A stretch of 64,000 nucleotides of DNA from Acinetobacter baumannii (GTDB lineage Bacteria; Pseudomonadota; Gammaproteobacteria; Pseudomonadales; Moraxellaceae): positions 1,054,001 to 1,118,000 of the forward strand of contig NZ_CP046654.1 of assembly GCF_009759685.1 (NCBI RefSeq), given 5' to 3'. Numbering within the stretch: position 1 is the stretch's first letter; each line of letters starts with the position of its first letter. This document shows positions 18,800-27,565 of the stretch, piece by piece. A model generated the notes under the pieces. That model did not search any database. It was not told the DNA's origin and was given only the letters and a program-made list of their open reading frames with translations. Both the position numbers and the translations under genes were made by a program.

Positions 18800-19702
18800 A
18801 TGGAAACCATACATGATTTTTATCGCCGCTTTTCTTTAACCAGAGATAGCGATTACTCGGTTCCATCGACTTCGTTTGGACATTTTAACGTGTTCCAACG
18901 CGATGCCTGCTCGTTTCTCACACCTTATAGCCGCCGCGATTATTATAAAATTTCACTGGTTTTAGGCACAGGTGAACTTCACTATGCCAACCGCTGGATA
19001 CGAGTCGACCGCCCTGCTTTACTGTTTTCAAACCCAATGGTGCCCTATGCATGGGAAATTAATTCGCCCGAACAGGCAGGCTGGTTTTGTCTATTTACCG
19101 AAGAGTTTGTAAACCAAGAATCGCGACAAAGCTTTTTAAAAGACTCGCCCCTATTTAAAGTCGACGGCGACCCGCTATATTTTTTAAACGACCCACAGGT
19201 TGAAGAAATTTCATTTATTTTCAAAAAGATGATGAATGAAATAAATTCAGACTACATTCATAAATACAACGTTTTAAGAAATTATTTGCATCTGATTGTG
19301 CATGAAGCCATGAAAATGCAACCGACCCAACAGTTTGAAAAACATAGTAATGCTTCGGTACGCATTTGCCATTTGTTCTTTGAATTATTAGAGCGCCAGT
19401 TCCCAATCGACTCGCCACATTTTCAGCTTAAACTCAAAACTGCAAATGACTTTGCCTATGGCTTGTCTGTGCATGTCAACCATTTAAACCGAGCTGTAAA
19501 AGAAGCCACAGGTAAAACTACGTCTGAGCATATTAGCTCGCGCATTACGCAAGAAGCCAAAGCGCTGCTACAACACACCAGTTGGAACATTTCCGAAATT
19601 GCCTATAGCTTAGGCTTTGAATATTCAGCATATTTCACCAATTTCTTTAAGAAAAATACCGGTTTTTCGCCTAAAAAATTCCGCGAAGACTGTGTGGCCT
19701 AA
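18800..19702 (+). CDS. AraC family transcriptional regulator with cupin sensor
   Basis: About 300 residues. N-terminal cupin-like AraC_binding domain (YYKISLVLGTGELHYANRWIRVDRPALLFSNPMVPYAWE) and C-terminal HTH_18 (NISEIAYSLGFEYSAYFTNFFKKNTGFSPKKFRE). The start is taken at ATG 18800 because the sensor domain begins a few residues later; in-frame starts at 18752 and 18782 are possible. It precedes the aldo/keto reductase gene by 111 bp on the same strand, a common regulator-target pairing. Confidence 0.88.
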   Translation: METIHDFYRRFSLTRDSDYSVPSTSFGHFNVFQRDACSFLTPYSRRDYYKISLVLGTGELHYANRWIRVDRPALLFSNPMVPYAWEINSPEQAGWFCLFTEEFVNQESRQSFLKDSPLFKVDGDPLYFLNDPQVEEISFIFKKMMNEINSDYIHKYNVLRNYLHLIVHEAMKMQPTQQFEKHSNASVRICHLFFELLERQFPIDSPHFQLKLKTANDFAYGLSVHVNHLNRAVKEATGKTTSEHISSRITQEAKALLQHTSWNISEIAYSLGFEYSAYFTNFFKKNTGFSPKKFREDCVA

Positions 19703-19813
19703 AAACAGATTGTTTGAATTTTATAATTATTGGTTTGAATGTTATACGTCAGTTTGAGCCAAAGCATTTTATAGTTTTTCTACTCAAGTGATTTTGCAAA
19801 AAGAGTGTGAAAA

Positions 19814-20815
19814 ATGAAATATAGAACTTTAGGACAAACAGGCGAAAAAGTATCAGCACTTGGTTTAGGTTGCATGGGAATGAGCTTTGCCTATGGTGCC
19901 TCAGACGACACACAAAGCATTGCAACTCTAGAAAAGGCCTTAGACTTCGGTATTAACTTTTGGGACACCGCCGACATGTACGGCAACGGCGCAAATGAAG
20001 TTTTGCTTTCAAAAGTTTTAGAAAAACACCGCGACAAAGTGTTTTTGGCGACCAAATTTGGCTTTCGCTATAAAGAAGACAACCTTAACCCACAAAACTC
20101 TTTAGAGTCTTATATCGACGGTTCTCCAGAGTGGATTAAAGTCGCGGTCGAAAACAGCTTAAGACGCTTAAATACAGACGTGATTGATTTGTATTATGCG
20201 CACCGCATAGACCCAAATGTTCCAGTTGAAGATACCATTGGCGCAATGGCTGACTTGGTCAAACAAGGTAAAGTGCGTTATTTAGGGCTGAGTGAAGCGT
20301 CGGCTGAAACTATTCGTAAAGCACATGCGATTCACCCGATTGCAGCGGTTCAACATGAATATTCGCTACTTACCCGTGAGTTTGAGCAAACCCATTTGCA
20401 AACCATTCGTGAGTTAGGCATTAGCCTTGTGCCTTATTCACCTTTATCGCGTGGTTTAATTACCAATACGCTTGATGTAAATAACTTAGACGAAAATGAT
20501 TTCCGTCGCCAGTTACCACGCTACCAAGGCGATAACTGGAAAAATAACCAAAGCTTGGCGCAAGCATTTAGCGAGTTTGCTCAAAGCAAAAATGCGACAG
20601 CAGCTCAACTGGCTTTGGCTTGGATTTTGGCGCAAGGTGATGACATTATTCCAATTCCGGGTACGCGTAAAATCGAGCGACTTGTTGAAAATGCTGGCGC
20701 TGTAGACCTTCATTTAACAGCGGCAGATTTGGCAGAAATCGACGCGATTATTGCGAGATACCCAAACATGGGCGCACGCTATAACGCTCAGCAACTTGCT
20801 GCGGTGAACCACTAA
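19814..20815 (+). CDS. Aldo/keto reductase
   Basis: 333 residues, AKR13/YajO-like NADPH-dependent oxidoreductase, cytoplasmic TIM barrel. The catalytic tetrad is visible: Asp and Tyr in FWDTADMYGNG, Lys in LATKFGF and His in YYAHRIDPN. Nucleotide-binding IPIPGTRKIERLVENAGA is near the C-terminus. GTGTGA upstream and start MKYRTLGQTGEKVSALGLG are typical. Probably regulated by the AraC protein upstream; physiological aldehyde or ketone unknown. Confidence 0.93.
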   Translation: MKYRTLGQTGEKVSALGLGCMGMSFAYGASDDTQSIATLEKALDFGINFWDTADMYGNGANEVLLSKVLEKHRDKVFLATKFGFRYKEDNLNPQNSLESYIDGSPEWIKVAVENSLRRLNTDVIDLYYAHRIDPNVPVEDTIGAMADLVKQGKVRYLGLSEASAETIRKAHAIHPIAAVQHEYSLLTREFEQTHLQTIRELGISLVPYSPLSRGLITNTLDVNNLDENDFRRQLPRYQGDNWKNNQSLAQAFSEFAQSKNATAAQLALAWILAQGDDIIPIPGTRKIERLVENAGAVDLHLTAADLAEIDAIIARYPNMGARYNAQQLAAVNH

Positions 20816-20827
20816 AATCTAAGCTAT

Positions 20828-20857
20828 AAAAAAGTCCGACTCAGTGTCGGACTTTTT
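20828..20857. terminator. Bidirectional terminator
   Basis: AAAAAGTCCGAC, 5-nt loop, GTCGGACTTTTT between the aldo/keto reductase and the convergent secreted-protein gene. Confidence 0.9.
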
Positions 20858-20860
20858 GGT

Positions 20861-21253
20861 TTAGTCTTTGCTATATGTGCCTTGCTGGCGTCCACCTTCC
20901 CAGATTGCATCTAAGGATTTATCTGAAATCGTTAGGCTTTCAGGGAAAATACTTAAATCCTTTTTAAATTTAGCCTCTGGTTTTAAGCCAATACAGTCTC
21001 CATTTTTCCACCATGTGCCTTCGGCATATTGGTCTAAAGCACCCACAGCAAGCATCCATTGAAACTTGCCATCTGGCTGAAGTAAAAGCTCTGAACCGAC
21101 TTCCATCACACCATGTAAATAATAGTGCCCACTCCAAGCCTGATCGGCCTTTTGGAATTTCACTTCCTTACAGGTACTAGTCGGCTCTGCATAAATGTGA
21201 GCAGAAAAAATAGCCGTTGAAAAAAGTAGTAAAGGTGCAAATATATTTTTCAT
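20861..21253 (-). CDS. Hypothetical secreted protein
   Basis: 130 residues. Signal peptide MKNIFAPLLLFSTAIFSAHIYA with likely cleavage after IYA, then a small beta-rich domain with two cysteines (TCKEV and GDCIGLKP) and GHYYLHGVMEVGSELLLQPDGKF, a lipocalin- or META-like pattern of strands. No family assigned. It lies 24 bp after another secreted-protein gene on the same strand and is probably co-expressed with it in the periplasm. Confidence 0.65.
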   Translation of the reverse strand: MKNIFAPLLLFSTAIFSAHIYAEPTSTCKEVKFQKADQAWSGHYYLHGVMEVGSELLLQPDGKFQWMLAVGALDQYAEGTWWKNGDCIGLKPEAKFKKDLSIFPESLTISDKSLDAIWEGGRQQGTYSKD

Positions 21254-21277
21254 TATTGTGTTCCTATATGTTTAATC

Positions 21278-22021
21278 TTATTTTCCAGACTCAACTTTTA
21301 AATATGTTCCATCGGCATAAACGTTATGTCCAAAGCCACACCCCGACTCACCTTCGCTTTGTTTAACCTGAATATAATTTCCTAATTTCGCATTGGTTCT
21401 AAAATCGAGCTGAATACGGCAGTCTTGATCTTTATAAATAGTTTGCTTGGCATTGGTCGGCATTGTCGTGCCAAACTCACCCATATTTGGGCCGTAAATT
21501 AAGCTTCGTAAGCCCATATAAACGCCCGAATAGCCAATGGTATATTGACCCTGTTTACGACTTACCGTGATGTGATCCCACTCACCAAAACCTGAGTAAC
21601 GGACGTATTCACCCGACAAATCATTTGATGCTTTAGGGGCTGGTAACTGCTTAAGGTTAAATTGACTAGATTTGGATTTTTCATCGAGCATAAACCATGC
21701 TCTTGCCCAAAGTGGTTGACCCAATTTGGCACAGGCTAAGCCCACGTTATTGTTGGCAACTTCAATATCACGGTCGGTAAATTTAACTGTGGTTTCGTCT
21801 GCATTGGCCTTACAAAATGCAGTCCAAGAGGCTTGGTTCTGGAAATTTTCGAGCGCTTTTTTATATTGTTTTTGATCGTAGAATTTCTTACCTAAGCTCG
21901 CGTATTGCTTCACTTTATTACAGCCTTGCTGTAATTCTTGTTCATAAGAAAACTCTGCATGAGTTACCGTTAAAGCTGAAAGTGTAAGAACCGCGCAGCC
22001 TGTAATAATTGATTTAATCAT
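21278..22021 (-). CDS. Hypothetical secreted protein with helical repeat and beta-sheet halves
   Basis: 247 residues. Signal peptide ending THA/EFS, then a TPR-like helical part (YASLGKKFYDQKQYKKALENFQNQASW, later NNNVGLACAKLGQPLWARAWFML) and a C-terminal beta-rich half with LSGEYVRYSGFGEWDHITVSRKQGQ that resembles the fold of the downstream small secreted protein. Four cysteines may form disulfides. First gene of a two-gene unit; function unknown. Confidence 0.65.
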   Translation of the reverse strand: MIKSIITGCAVLTLSALTVTHAEFSYEQELQQGCNKVKQYASLGKKFYDQKQYKKALENFQNQASWTAFCKANADETTVKFTDRDIEVANNNVGLACAKLGQPLWARAWFMLDEKSKSSQFNLKQLPAPKASNDLSGEYVRYSGFGEWDHITVSRKQGQYTIGYSGVYMGLRSLIYGPNMGEFGTTMPTNAKQTIYKDQDCRIQLDFRTNAKLGNYIQVKQSEGESGCGFGHNVYADGTYLKVESGK

Positions 22022-22249
22022 TTTTAAAATTCTTTAATAATTAACTAATTATATAATATGAGTTGGCGCTATAAATCACAATTCTCTGAAACAAAAGTCT
22101 CTTAGAAGAGTTTATGTTTTTATAAAACTGGTTAAATCAATACAGAATAAATCATGGAAGATGTTAAGCGTTAACTGGTTATTTTAATTGAATATTCAAC
22201 CAAAAAATAATGTAGACTGCATGCGTAAAAATTAGGAAGAATTATAAGA

Positions 22250-23137
22250 GTGAATAATTTAATTATTGGAACCCTATTTGCACTGTGTGCAGCGGCTTTA
22301 AATGCATCTATTGGCGTCATTAGTAAATTACTCATGCACAGTGGTTTAAACCCGCAAGACATTGCCTTTTTAAAAACCATTATCGCCTTTTTCTTTTTAA
22401 GTGTGTTTTTATTTAAAGTGCCTGTCAGCCAAAAGATTGCATTTATTAGCAGCACGCCAAGTAAACTCAGCGTTTTTGCTCAAATTGCTATCTGTGCTTT
22501 TTTAGGTATTTTCTCGCTATTCTTTTTTGAGACCATTGCTTATAACCACGGTGCTGCGGCCCATGTGGTGGTGGTACTCATGGCTTCGGCTGCCATCTCT
22601 GCCCTATTTTTTGGGAGGTTCATTTTAAAAGAAAGCATCTACATTCATTCGCTTATTGGAACATTATTGGCGGTTGCTGGGATTAGCATTATTTCGTGGA
22701 AAGGGGAAAATAGCCTTTTAATGCTGATCAACGCTTCTATTGCCGGTACGGGTTATGGCTTATTTTCGGTTTTAGTGAAAAAGTTCAAATTAAACGGCGG
22801 CCTGTTTCTGACTAAATACTTACTACTGTTTGGTAGTGTTTATCTTGCAGTTCCGTTTTTAATAAACTTGCATAGCATTACTTTTAATAGTGACATCATT
22901 TTAGGTTTGATTGGTTTAGCTGTTCTACCAACCATACTCGGCTTTTTCTGTACCACTAAAGCGTTGTCTTATATGAGTGCCGCAAAGGTACAAGTGACCG
23001 AGCTTTCAGAACCTATTTTTGCAGCGCTTATGGCTTGGGTTTTCATTCATGAACAGCCGACTTTATCGTTTTTATATGGCGCGATTTTTATTATTTCAGG
23101 CATCTTTTTAATGAACAGAGCGCCGAAATCAAACTAG
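22250..23137 (+). CDS. DMT superfamily (EamA) transporter
   Basis: 295 residues from a GTG start with AGGAAG about ten bases upstream. Ten predicted helices in two EamA repeats; second repeat has SAAKVQVTELSEPIFAALMAWVFIHEQPT, the conserved Pro/Glu motif. Substrate unknown. Its stop codon overlaps the stop of the convergent LysR gene by four bases (shared CTAG palindrome), so the two transcripts must overlap at their 3' ends. Confidence 0.85.
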   Translation: MNNLIIGTLFALCAAALNASIGVISKLLMHSGLNPQDIAFLKTIIAFFFLSVFLFKVPVSQKIAFISSTPSKLSVFAQIAICAFLGIFSLFFFETIAYNHGAAAHVVVVLMASAAISALFFGRFILKESIYIHSLIGTLLAVAGISIISWKGENSLLMLINASIAGTGYGLFSVLVKKFKLNGGLFLTKYLLLFGSVYLAVPFLINLHSITFNSDIILGLIGLAVLPTILGFFCTTKALSYMSAAKVQVTELSEPIFAALMAWVFIHEQPTLSFLYGAIFIISGIFLMNRAPKSN

Positions 23138-24054
23138 CTGATTTCATTTATTTCGTTGGCGTGGTGACAAGCCACTTGCACCACACTGGCAAAGTTAATC
23201 GCCATCTGTGAAGGGGCATGTTTTTTATAGGCAAGCCCTAAACCCACCGTAGGTACAGGCGCTTTCAAAGAGCGATAAGCCACACCTTGTATTTGCAATT
23301 GTTTGGTCGACTCGGGAACCAAAGACACCCCTAAGTTTGCAGACACCAACGATAAAATTGACACAATTTGCGGGGCATTTTGTCCAATTTTCGGTTCAAA
23401 GCCACGCTCATGACAGGCCTGTTTAATCGCATCAAAAAGCCCTGCACTCACTGAAGGTGGCGAGACAATAAAATCAAGCTCTCGCAGCGCAGTTAAATCA
23501 ATTTCTTGTGATACATCGTCTAGATTAAAAGACTCGGAAGGTAAGGCAGCAATGAGCGGCTCAGCTAATAATTCTTGAAGTATAAGACTGTCCGGCATAT
23601 TGCGTGGCGAACGAATAATTGCGACATCTAAACGGTCTTCAAGTAATAAATCGATGAGTAGTAAGGTATTGGCTTCTTCAAGCTTTAAATTTACTTTCGG
23701 GTATTGCTGCTGGAAATAGCGAACGCATTTAGGAATTAAAGGGTTCAACATTGAAGTACCTGTAAAGCCTAACCGTAATTGACCCACTTCGCCATTTGCC
23801 ACTTGTTTAACAAGGTTTGCTGCATCTTCTACACGCTGCTGTACTGGCTGAATTGCATTTAAAAAGGCAAGCCCAGCTTCGGTCAGCTCCACCCCATGAG
23901 GCGAACGAATAAATAAATCTGCACCGAGTTCTTCTTCTAAGTCTCGTATTTGCATGCTTAAAGGCGGCTGACTCATGTTTAAGCGCTGCGCAGCTTTGGT
24001 AAAGTTTTTTTCTTCTGCTACTGCCAAAAAGTAGCGTATATGCCTGAGTTCCAT
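23134..24054 (-). CDS. LysR family transcriptional regulator
   Basis: 306 residues. N-terminal HTH: MELRHIRYFLAVAEEKNFTKAAQRLNMSQPPLSMQIRDLEEELG is a canonical LysR domain; the effector domain has LRLGFTGTSMLNPLIPKCVRYFQQQYPKVNLKL as in the BenM/CatM-like subgroup. Divergent from the MFS transporter at 24193, its likely target; both promoters must lie in the 138-bp gap. Confidence 0.9.
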   Translation of the reverse strand: MELRHIRYFLAVAEEKNFTKAAQRLNMSQPPLSMQIRDLEEELGADLFIRSPHGVELTEAGLAFLNAIQPVQQRVEDAANLVKQVANGEVGQLRLGFTGTSMLNPLIPKCVRYFQQQYPKVNLKLEEANTLLLIDLLLEDRLDVAIIRSPRNMPDSLILQELLAEPLIAALPSESFNLDDVSQEIDLTALRELDFIVSPPSVSAGLFDAIKQACHERGFEPKIGQNAPQIVSILSLVSANLGVSLVPESTKQLQIQGVAYRSLKAPVPTVGLGLAYKKHAPSQMAINFASVVQVACHHANEINEIS

Positions 24055-24192
24055 TGTTATATATAAAACATATCGTGTCCCATTATTAAATATATTAGAA
24101 AAATACCTTCTAAATTGCTAATTTTAATTTATCGAATTTTCTCGATTCAGCATGCCTTTAGGCACTGCTCTTTTTTCTGTCATGGTCATGAT

Positions 24193-25437
24193 ATGAACTC
24201 TTCATCTACACCCAGTACCTTAAACACTGAGGCAACGTCTGTTCTTTCCCGTGAGTGGATTCACAAAGGGACTAAAGCCTATAAACATGCAGGATTTGCT
24301 TTATTTCTGGTTGGCTTTGCTAGCTTCTCACTGATTTACTGTGTACAGCCGCTGTTGCCTGCATTTAGCCAAAGCTTCCAGATTAGCCCTGCGAGTAGCT
24401 CTTTAGCACTGTCTTTAACCACTGCATTTTTAGCGATTTCAATTGTGCTATCGAGTGCCTTTTCACAAGCGATTGGCCGTCGCGGTGTGATTTTTACATC
24501 AATGCTGTGTGCAGCAATTTTAAATATTGTCTCGATGTTTACACCGAACTGGCACAGTTTACTCATAGCGCGTGCGTTAGAAGGTTTACTGCTTGGTGGC
24601 GTACCCGCAGTGACTATGGCTTGGATTGCCGAAGAAATTGCACCTGAACACCTCGGTAAAACCATGGGTTTATATATTGCAGGGACAGCCTTTGGTGGCA
24701 TGATGGGCCGTGTCGGTATGGGTATTTTGGTTGAATATTTTTCATGGCGCACCGCCTTAGGCCTACTTGGAGCAATCTGTTTTATTTGCTCAATTGCATT
24801 TTTAAAATTACTTCCCGTATCGCGTAATTTTGTGCAGAAAAAAGGGCTGAATTTAGGCTTTCACATACAAATGTGGCGTGCTCATTTAAGCAATACTAAA
24901 TTATTACGCCTTTTTGCGATTGGTTTCTTGCTTACCAGTGTTTTTGTCACCTTATTTAACTATGCGACCTTCCGCTTAAGCGGCGCACCTTATTCACTCA
25001 GTCAGACACAAATTAGCCTTATTTTCTTGTCGTATAGCTTTGGTATGGTGTCTTCATCGTTGGCAGGTAGCTTAGCCGATCGCTTCGGCAAGAAAACCAT
25101 GATGATGAGTGGCTTTGCGCTTATGATCTTGGGTAGTCTCATGACCCTGCTCAGCTCTCTTTTCGGTATTATTATTGGCATCGCATTTATTACCACAGGC
25201 TTCTTCATTACCCACTCACTTACGAGTAGTTCTGTGGGTGCCGAAAGTAAACAAGCGAAAGCTCATGCTAGTTCGCTGTACTTACTGTTTTACTATATGG
25301 GTTCAAGTATTGTCGGCTCGGCGGGCGGTTGGTTCTGGTTACACGGTGGCTGGAGTGCGATTGTCGGTTTAACCGTGTTCTTGTCTTTAATTGGAATATT
25401 TTTAGCGATTTATACATCACATGCCAAAGCGCATTAA
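24193..25437 (+). CDS. MFS transporter, YnfM/DHA-like
   Basis: About 414 residues with twelve predicted helices. Motif A-like SQAIGRRGVIFTSML after helix 2 and SLADRFGKKTMMMSGFALM after helix 8, and ALEGLLLGGVPAVTMAWIAEE in helix 4-5. Resembles arabinose/inner-membrane proton antiporters of the YnfM type. ATG 24193 is favoured; an in-frame start at 24115 would add a Cys/His-rich leader. Probably controlled by the divergent LysR regulator. Confidence 0.88.
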   Translation: MNSSSTPSTLNTEATSVLSREWIHKGTKAYKHAGFALFLVGFASFSLIYCVQPLLPAFSQSFQISPASSSLALSLTTAFLAISIVLSSAFSQAIGRRGVIFTSMLCAAILNIVSMFTPNWHSLLIARALEGLLLGGVPAVTMAWIAEEIAPEHLGKTMGLYIAGTAFGGMMGRVGMGILVEYFSWRTALGLLGAICFICSIAFLKLLPVSRNFVQKKGLNLGFHIQMWRAHLSNTKLLRLFAIGFLLTSVFVTLFNYATFRLSGAPYSLSQTQISLIFLSYSFGMVSSSLAGSLADRFGKKTMMMSGFALMILGSLMTLLSSLFGIIIGIAFITTGFFITHSLTSSSVGAESKQAKAHASSLYLLFYYMGSSIVGSAGGWFWLHGGWSAIVGLTVFLSLIGIFLAIYTSHAKAH

Positions 25438-25561
25438 TGTAGTAAAACCTTAACTTTTTTAGGCTAAACTCAATGAGCATTTAAAAATCATAAGAAAAAA
25501 TTTAAATGCTCATTTTTTGGCTTGTATTTTTTTTAAGAAACTGTAAAATTCACTCCACATC

Positions 25562-25637
<76 letters not shown>

Positions 25638-25643
25638 TCATTA

Positions 25644-25676
25644 AACCTCATGAATATTTGATTTATGGGGTTTTTT
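25644..25676 (+). terminator. Terminator of tRNA-Thr
   Basis: AACCTCAT, AT-rich loop, ATGGGGTT followed by TTTT, just after the tRNA. Confidence 0.7.
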
Positions 25677-25750
25677 GTTGTCTGTAGGTTTTGGAATAGA
25701 CCTTTTGACTGTGCCGCCTTAGGTGGTAAAGAAATTCGTTAATAAGAAAT

Positions 25751-25783
25751 GAAAAAAGCCCAACATCCTGTTGGGCTTTTTTC
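25751..25783. terminator. Strong terminator with AGGAT loop on the minus strand
   Basis: GAAAAAAGCCCAAC, 5-nt loop, GTTGGGCTTTTTTC. Near-perfect for both strands; on the minus strand it ends the CAGGA-rich RNA and its loop is itself a CsrA-type motif. Confidence 0.9.
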
Positions 25784-25955
25784 GTATTTCGTTACTAGGC
25801 ATACATCCTGTAATACCTCACGTCCTGGTGCTTAAACTTATTATTGTTGTTTTACGTTTTGGAACTTCCTGTTCCTGATGAGTTCATCATAGGCAATTCG
25901 TGAGATCATAGAAAGACGATAATTTCCTGAATGGATGTAGGAAAAAGCGTACATA
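25751..25955 (-). ncRNA. Candidate CsrB/RsmZ-like RNA that would sequester CsrA
   Basis: Minus-strand RNA of about 165-205 nt ending in a perfect terminator (25751-25783). It holds six CAGGA motifs (complement of 25925-25929, 25873-25877, 25867-25871, 25823-25827, 25806-25810, 25766-25770). Four are presented in hairpin pentaloops closed by C-G: GGAAC-AGGAA-GTTCC (25861-25875), CAC-CAGGAC-GTG (25819-25830), TAC-AGGAT-GTA (25802-25812) and the terminator loop CCCAAC-AGGAT-GTTGGG. CsrB repeats are CAGGA(U/C/A)G, matched exactly four times. An upstream TTTCCT/AGGAAA stem (25923-25944) may start the RNA. Promoter not clear; no GacA-type TGTAAG box seen. No coding potential. Confidence 0.65.
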
Positions 25956-26105
25956 GTTCTTTTAAATTTAAAACTTGATTTACCCATCATTGAAATAAAA
26001 AATATGAATTTATAAAGAAGTTCTGTTCTTCAATTAAATAAGAAAAAGATATAATGAGTTTATTACTTTATTTCTAAAATAAATTTAAAAACAACAAGGA
26101 ACGAC

Positions 26106-26276
26106 ATGTCTAATCTACCATCAAATCTTTTTCAACCTTTAGTGATCATACTTGCATGCCTTATTATCCTTGTAAGTAAAATGCCTCAGCTAAAATTTAG
26201 AAAAACCATATTATTTTTAGCTCTTGGCAGTCTTACTTTAATCTGTGCTTTGGCAATATTTGGCTTCTTTAATTAA
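26106..26276 (+). CDS. Small two-helix membrane protein
   Basis: 56 residues, preceded by AAGGA at seven to eight bases. Helix 1 LFQPLVIILACLIILVS and helix 2 TILFLALGSLTLICALAIFGFF are separated by a basic loop KMPQLKFRK, so both termini should be periplasmic or both cytoplasmic. No family recognised. It ends three bases before the convergent GFA gene and starts about 150 bp from the divergent CAGGA-rich RNA. Confidence 0.6.
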   Translation: MSNLPSNLFQPLVIILACLIILVSKMPQLKFRKTILFLALGSLTLICALAIFGFFN

Positions 26277-26279
26277 GCC

Positions 26280-26702
26280 TTATTTCTTGCTCTTCTCTAT
26301 CATTTTTTCAAAGTGTTTAAGGTTTGGATTCAGCATGTCCCAAGCATAGGTCTGGCTCACAAAAACCTCCGCTTTAGGATGATAGAGACTTGGGTCATCC
26401 AAAGTACCTGCGCGTATTGAAATCATTTCAGGAACAAGTTCAGGTAAGCCAAAAAGTTGAGAACCACAAGTCGGGCAAAAAGCTCTTTTAATGGGGCGAC
26501 CAGATGAACCTAAAGTCTCAAAATATTTAAGTTCGCCACTTATTTTCAATTCAGATTGATGAAAAAAAGCGATTGGCGCATAGGCCGAACCTGTTGCCTT
26601 TTGGCAATCTCGACAATGGCAATTAAAACTATAACGTGGCTCTGCATCACTTTGATAGCTCACAGCTCCACATAAACATGATCCTTGATATTTAACTGAC
26701 AT
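26280..26702 (-). CDS. GFA family protein
   Basis: 140 residues of the glutathione-dependent formaldehyde-activating enzyme-like zinc fold. Zinc ligands: GSCLCGAVSY (Cys5 and Cys7 of the motif), NCHCRDCQKATGS (CxCxxC) and FCPTCGSQLFG (CxxC). Family members bind zinc; true formaldehyde activity is not shown for most. Third gene of a likely operon after the FAD oxidoreductase and the methyltransferase. Confidence 0.88.
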   Translation of the reverse strand: MSVKYQGSCLCGAVSYQSDAEPRYSFNCHCRDCQKATGSAYAPIAFFHQSELKISGELKYFETLGSSGRPIKRAFCPTCGSQLFGLPELVPEMISIRAGTLDDPSLYHPKAEVFVSQTYAWDMLNPNLKHFEKMIEKSKK

Positions 26703-26710
26703 GGCTCACC

Positions 26711-27565
26711 CTATTTTTTTATTGCTGTTATTTGAATATAACGTACATACCCATTTTGATAGAGTTGTTGGCATAACTTTGCAGTCATTTGGATTTTAAA
26801 ATTTGCCAACCCTCGGTTATGGCTTTGTGCTTGTTGATTTTGAATATACTGTGAAAAACCTAATAATACCTGTTCTGATAAATCTTCGATTTTAATATCT
26901 GTAAAACCTTGTTGTTCCAAGGTAGTTCTCAGTATCTCTTCCGTGAGTAAGGCATCCCAAGTGACATCGGCTGCTTTAAGTAAGTAACGATGCTTTTGTT
27001 CTTGTAGCATGGTCATGTTGTGACATGAGTCGGCACGCATCAAGTAATGAAAACCTAATCGTCCTTTTGAATTTAAAATGGGAGTAACCGAATCCAGCAA
27101 TGAATTTAAATGACTGTGATAAGCCGCATCGATACAGAGCACCACATCGAAGCGTTGTTTAAATTCAAATTGTTTTAAATTTAAAAATGAACCACAGAAA
27201 ATCTGACTTATTTCAGGAATAAATTTTTGAATTTTATTAACACATGAGGCTTGTAGTTCAACAGCACTGAGGCTTTTGGGGTGATAGTGCTGTAACCAGT
27301 GCAATAAACTTGCACCCTGCCCACAACCTAAATCTAAGAGATGATCTTTTGAATTTAAATTGACAGCTTGTGCCAAATGATCAGCCAATTGGCGACAAGC
27401 TTCACGGTAGGTTTGGGTATTTTTCCAAAAACCCAAGTTTGTCCAAGCAAGCTCTTCACTATCCCCCAAACTTGATGCATCAATTGCATATTTATGAGGG
27501 ATAAATCGAGAAAGAGCTGCTCGAACTTTTGCTTTCACAATTTTAGTAACCGAGTTCAGGGGCAA
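26711..27565 (-). CDS. SAM-dependent methyltransferase
   Basis: 284 residues, class I Rossmann methyltransferase. Motif I LLDLGCGQGASLLHWL and motif II LSAVELQASCV are clear; the acidic VLCIDAAYHSHLNSLLDS region is motif IV. Similar to cyclopropane/phospholipid-type or small-molecule methyltransferases; substrate unknown. Its start overlaps the stop of the upstream FAD oxidoreductase by 23 bp, so the two are translationally coupled and may act on one substrate. Confidence 0.85.
   Translation of the reverse strand: MPLNSVTKIVKAKVRAALSRFIPHKYAIDASSLGDSEELAWTNLGFWKNTQTYREACRQLADHLAQAVNLNSKDHLLDLGCGQGASLLHWLQHYHPKSLSAVELQASCVNKIQKFIPEISQIFCGSFLNLKQFEFKQRFDVVLCIDAAYHSHLNSLLDSVTPILNSKGRLGFHYLMRADSCHNMTMLQEQKHRYLLKAADVTWDALLTEEILRTTLEQQGFTDIKIEDLSEQVLLGFSQYIQNQQAQSHNRGLANFKIQMTAKLCQQLYQNGYVRYIQITAIKK

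Noticed and set aside
11578..18800. A prophage or integrative island inserted at tRNA-Ser
   Set aside because: No integrase gene and no direct repeat of the tRNA 3' end found in the following 7 kb; only separate accessory genes.
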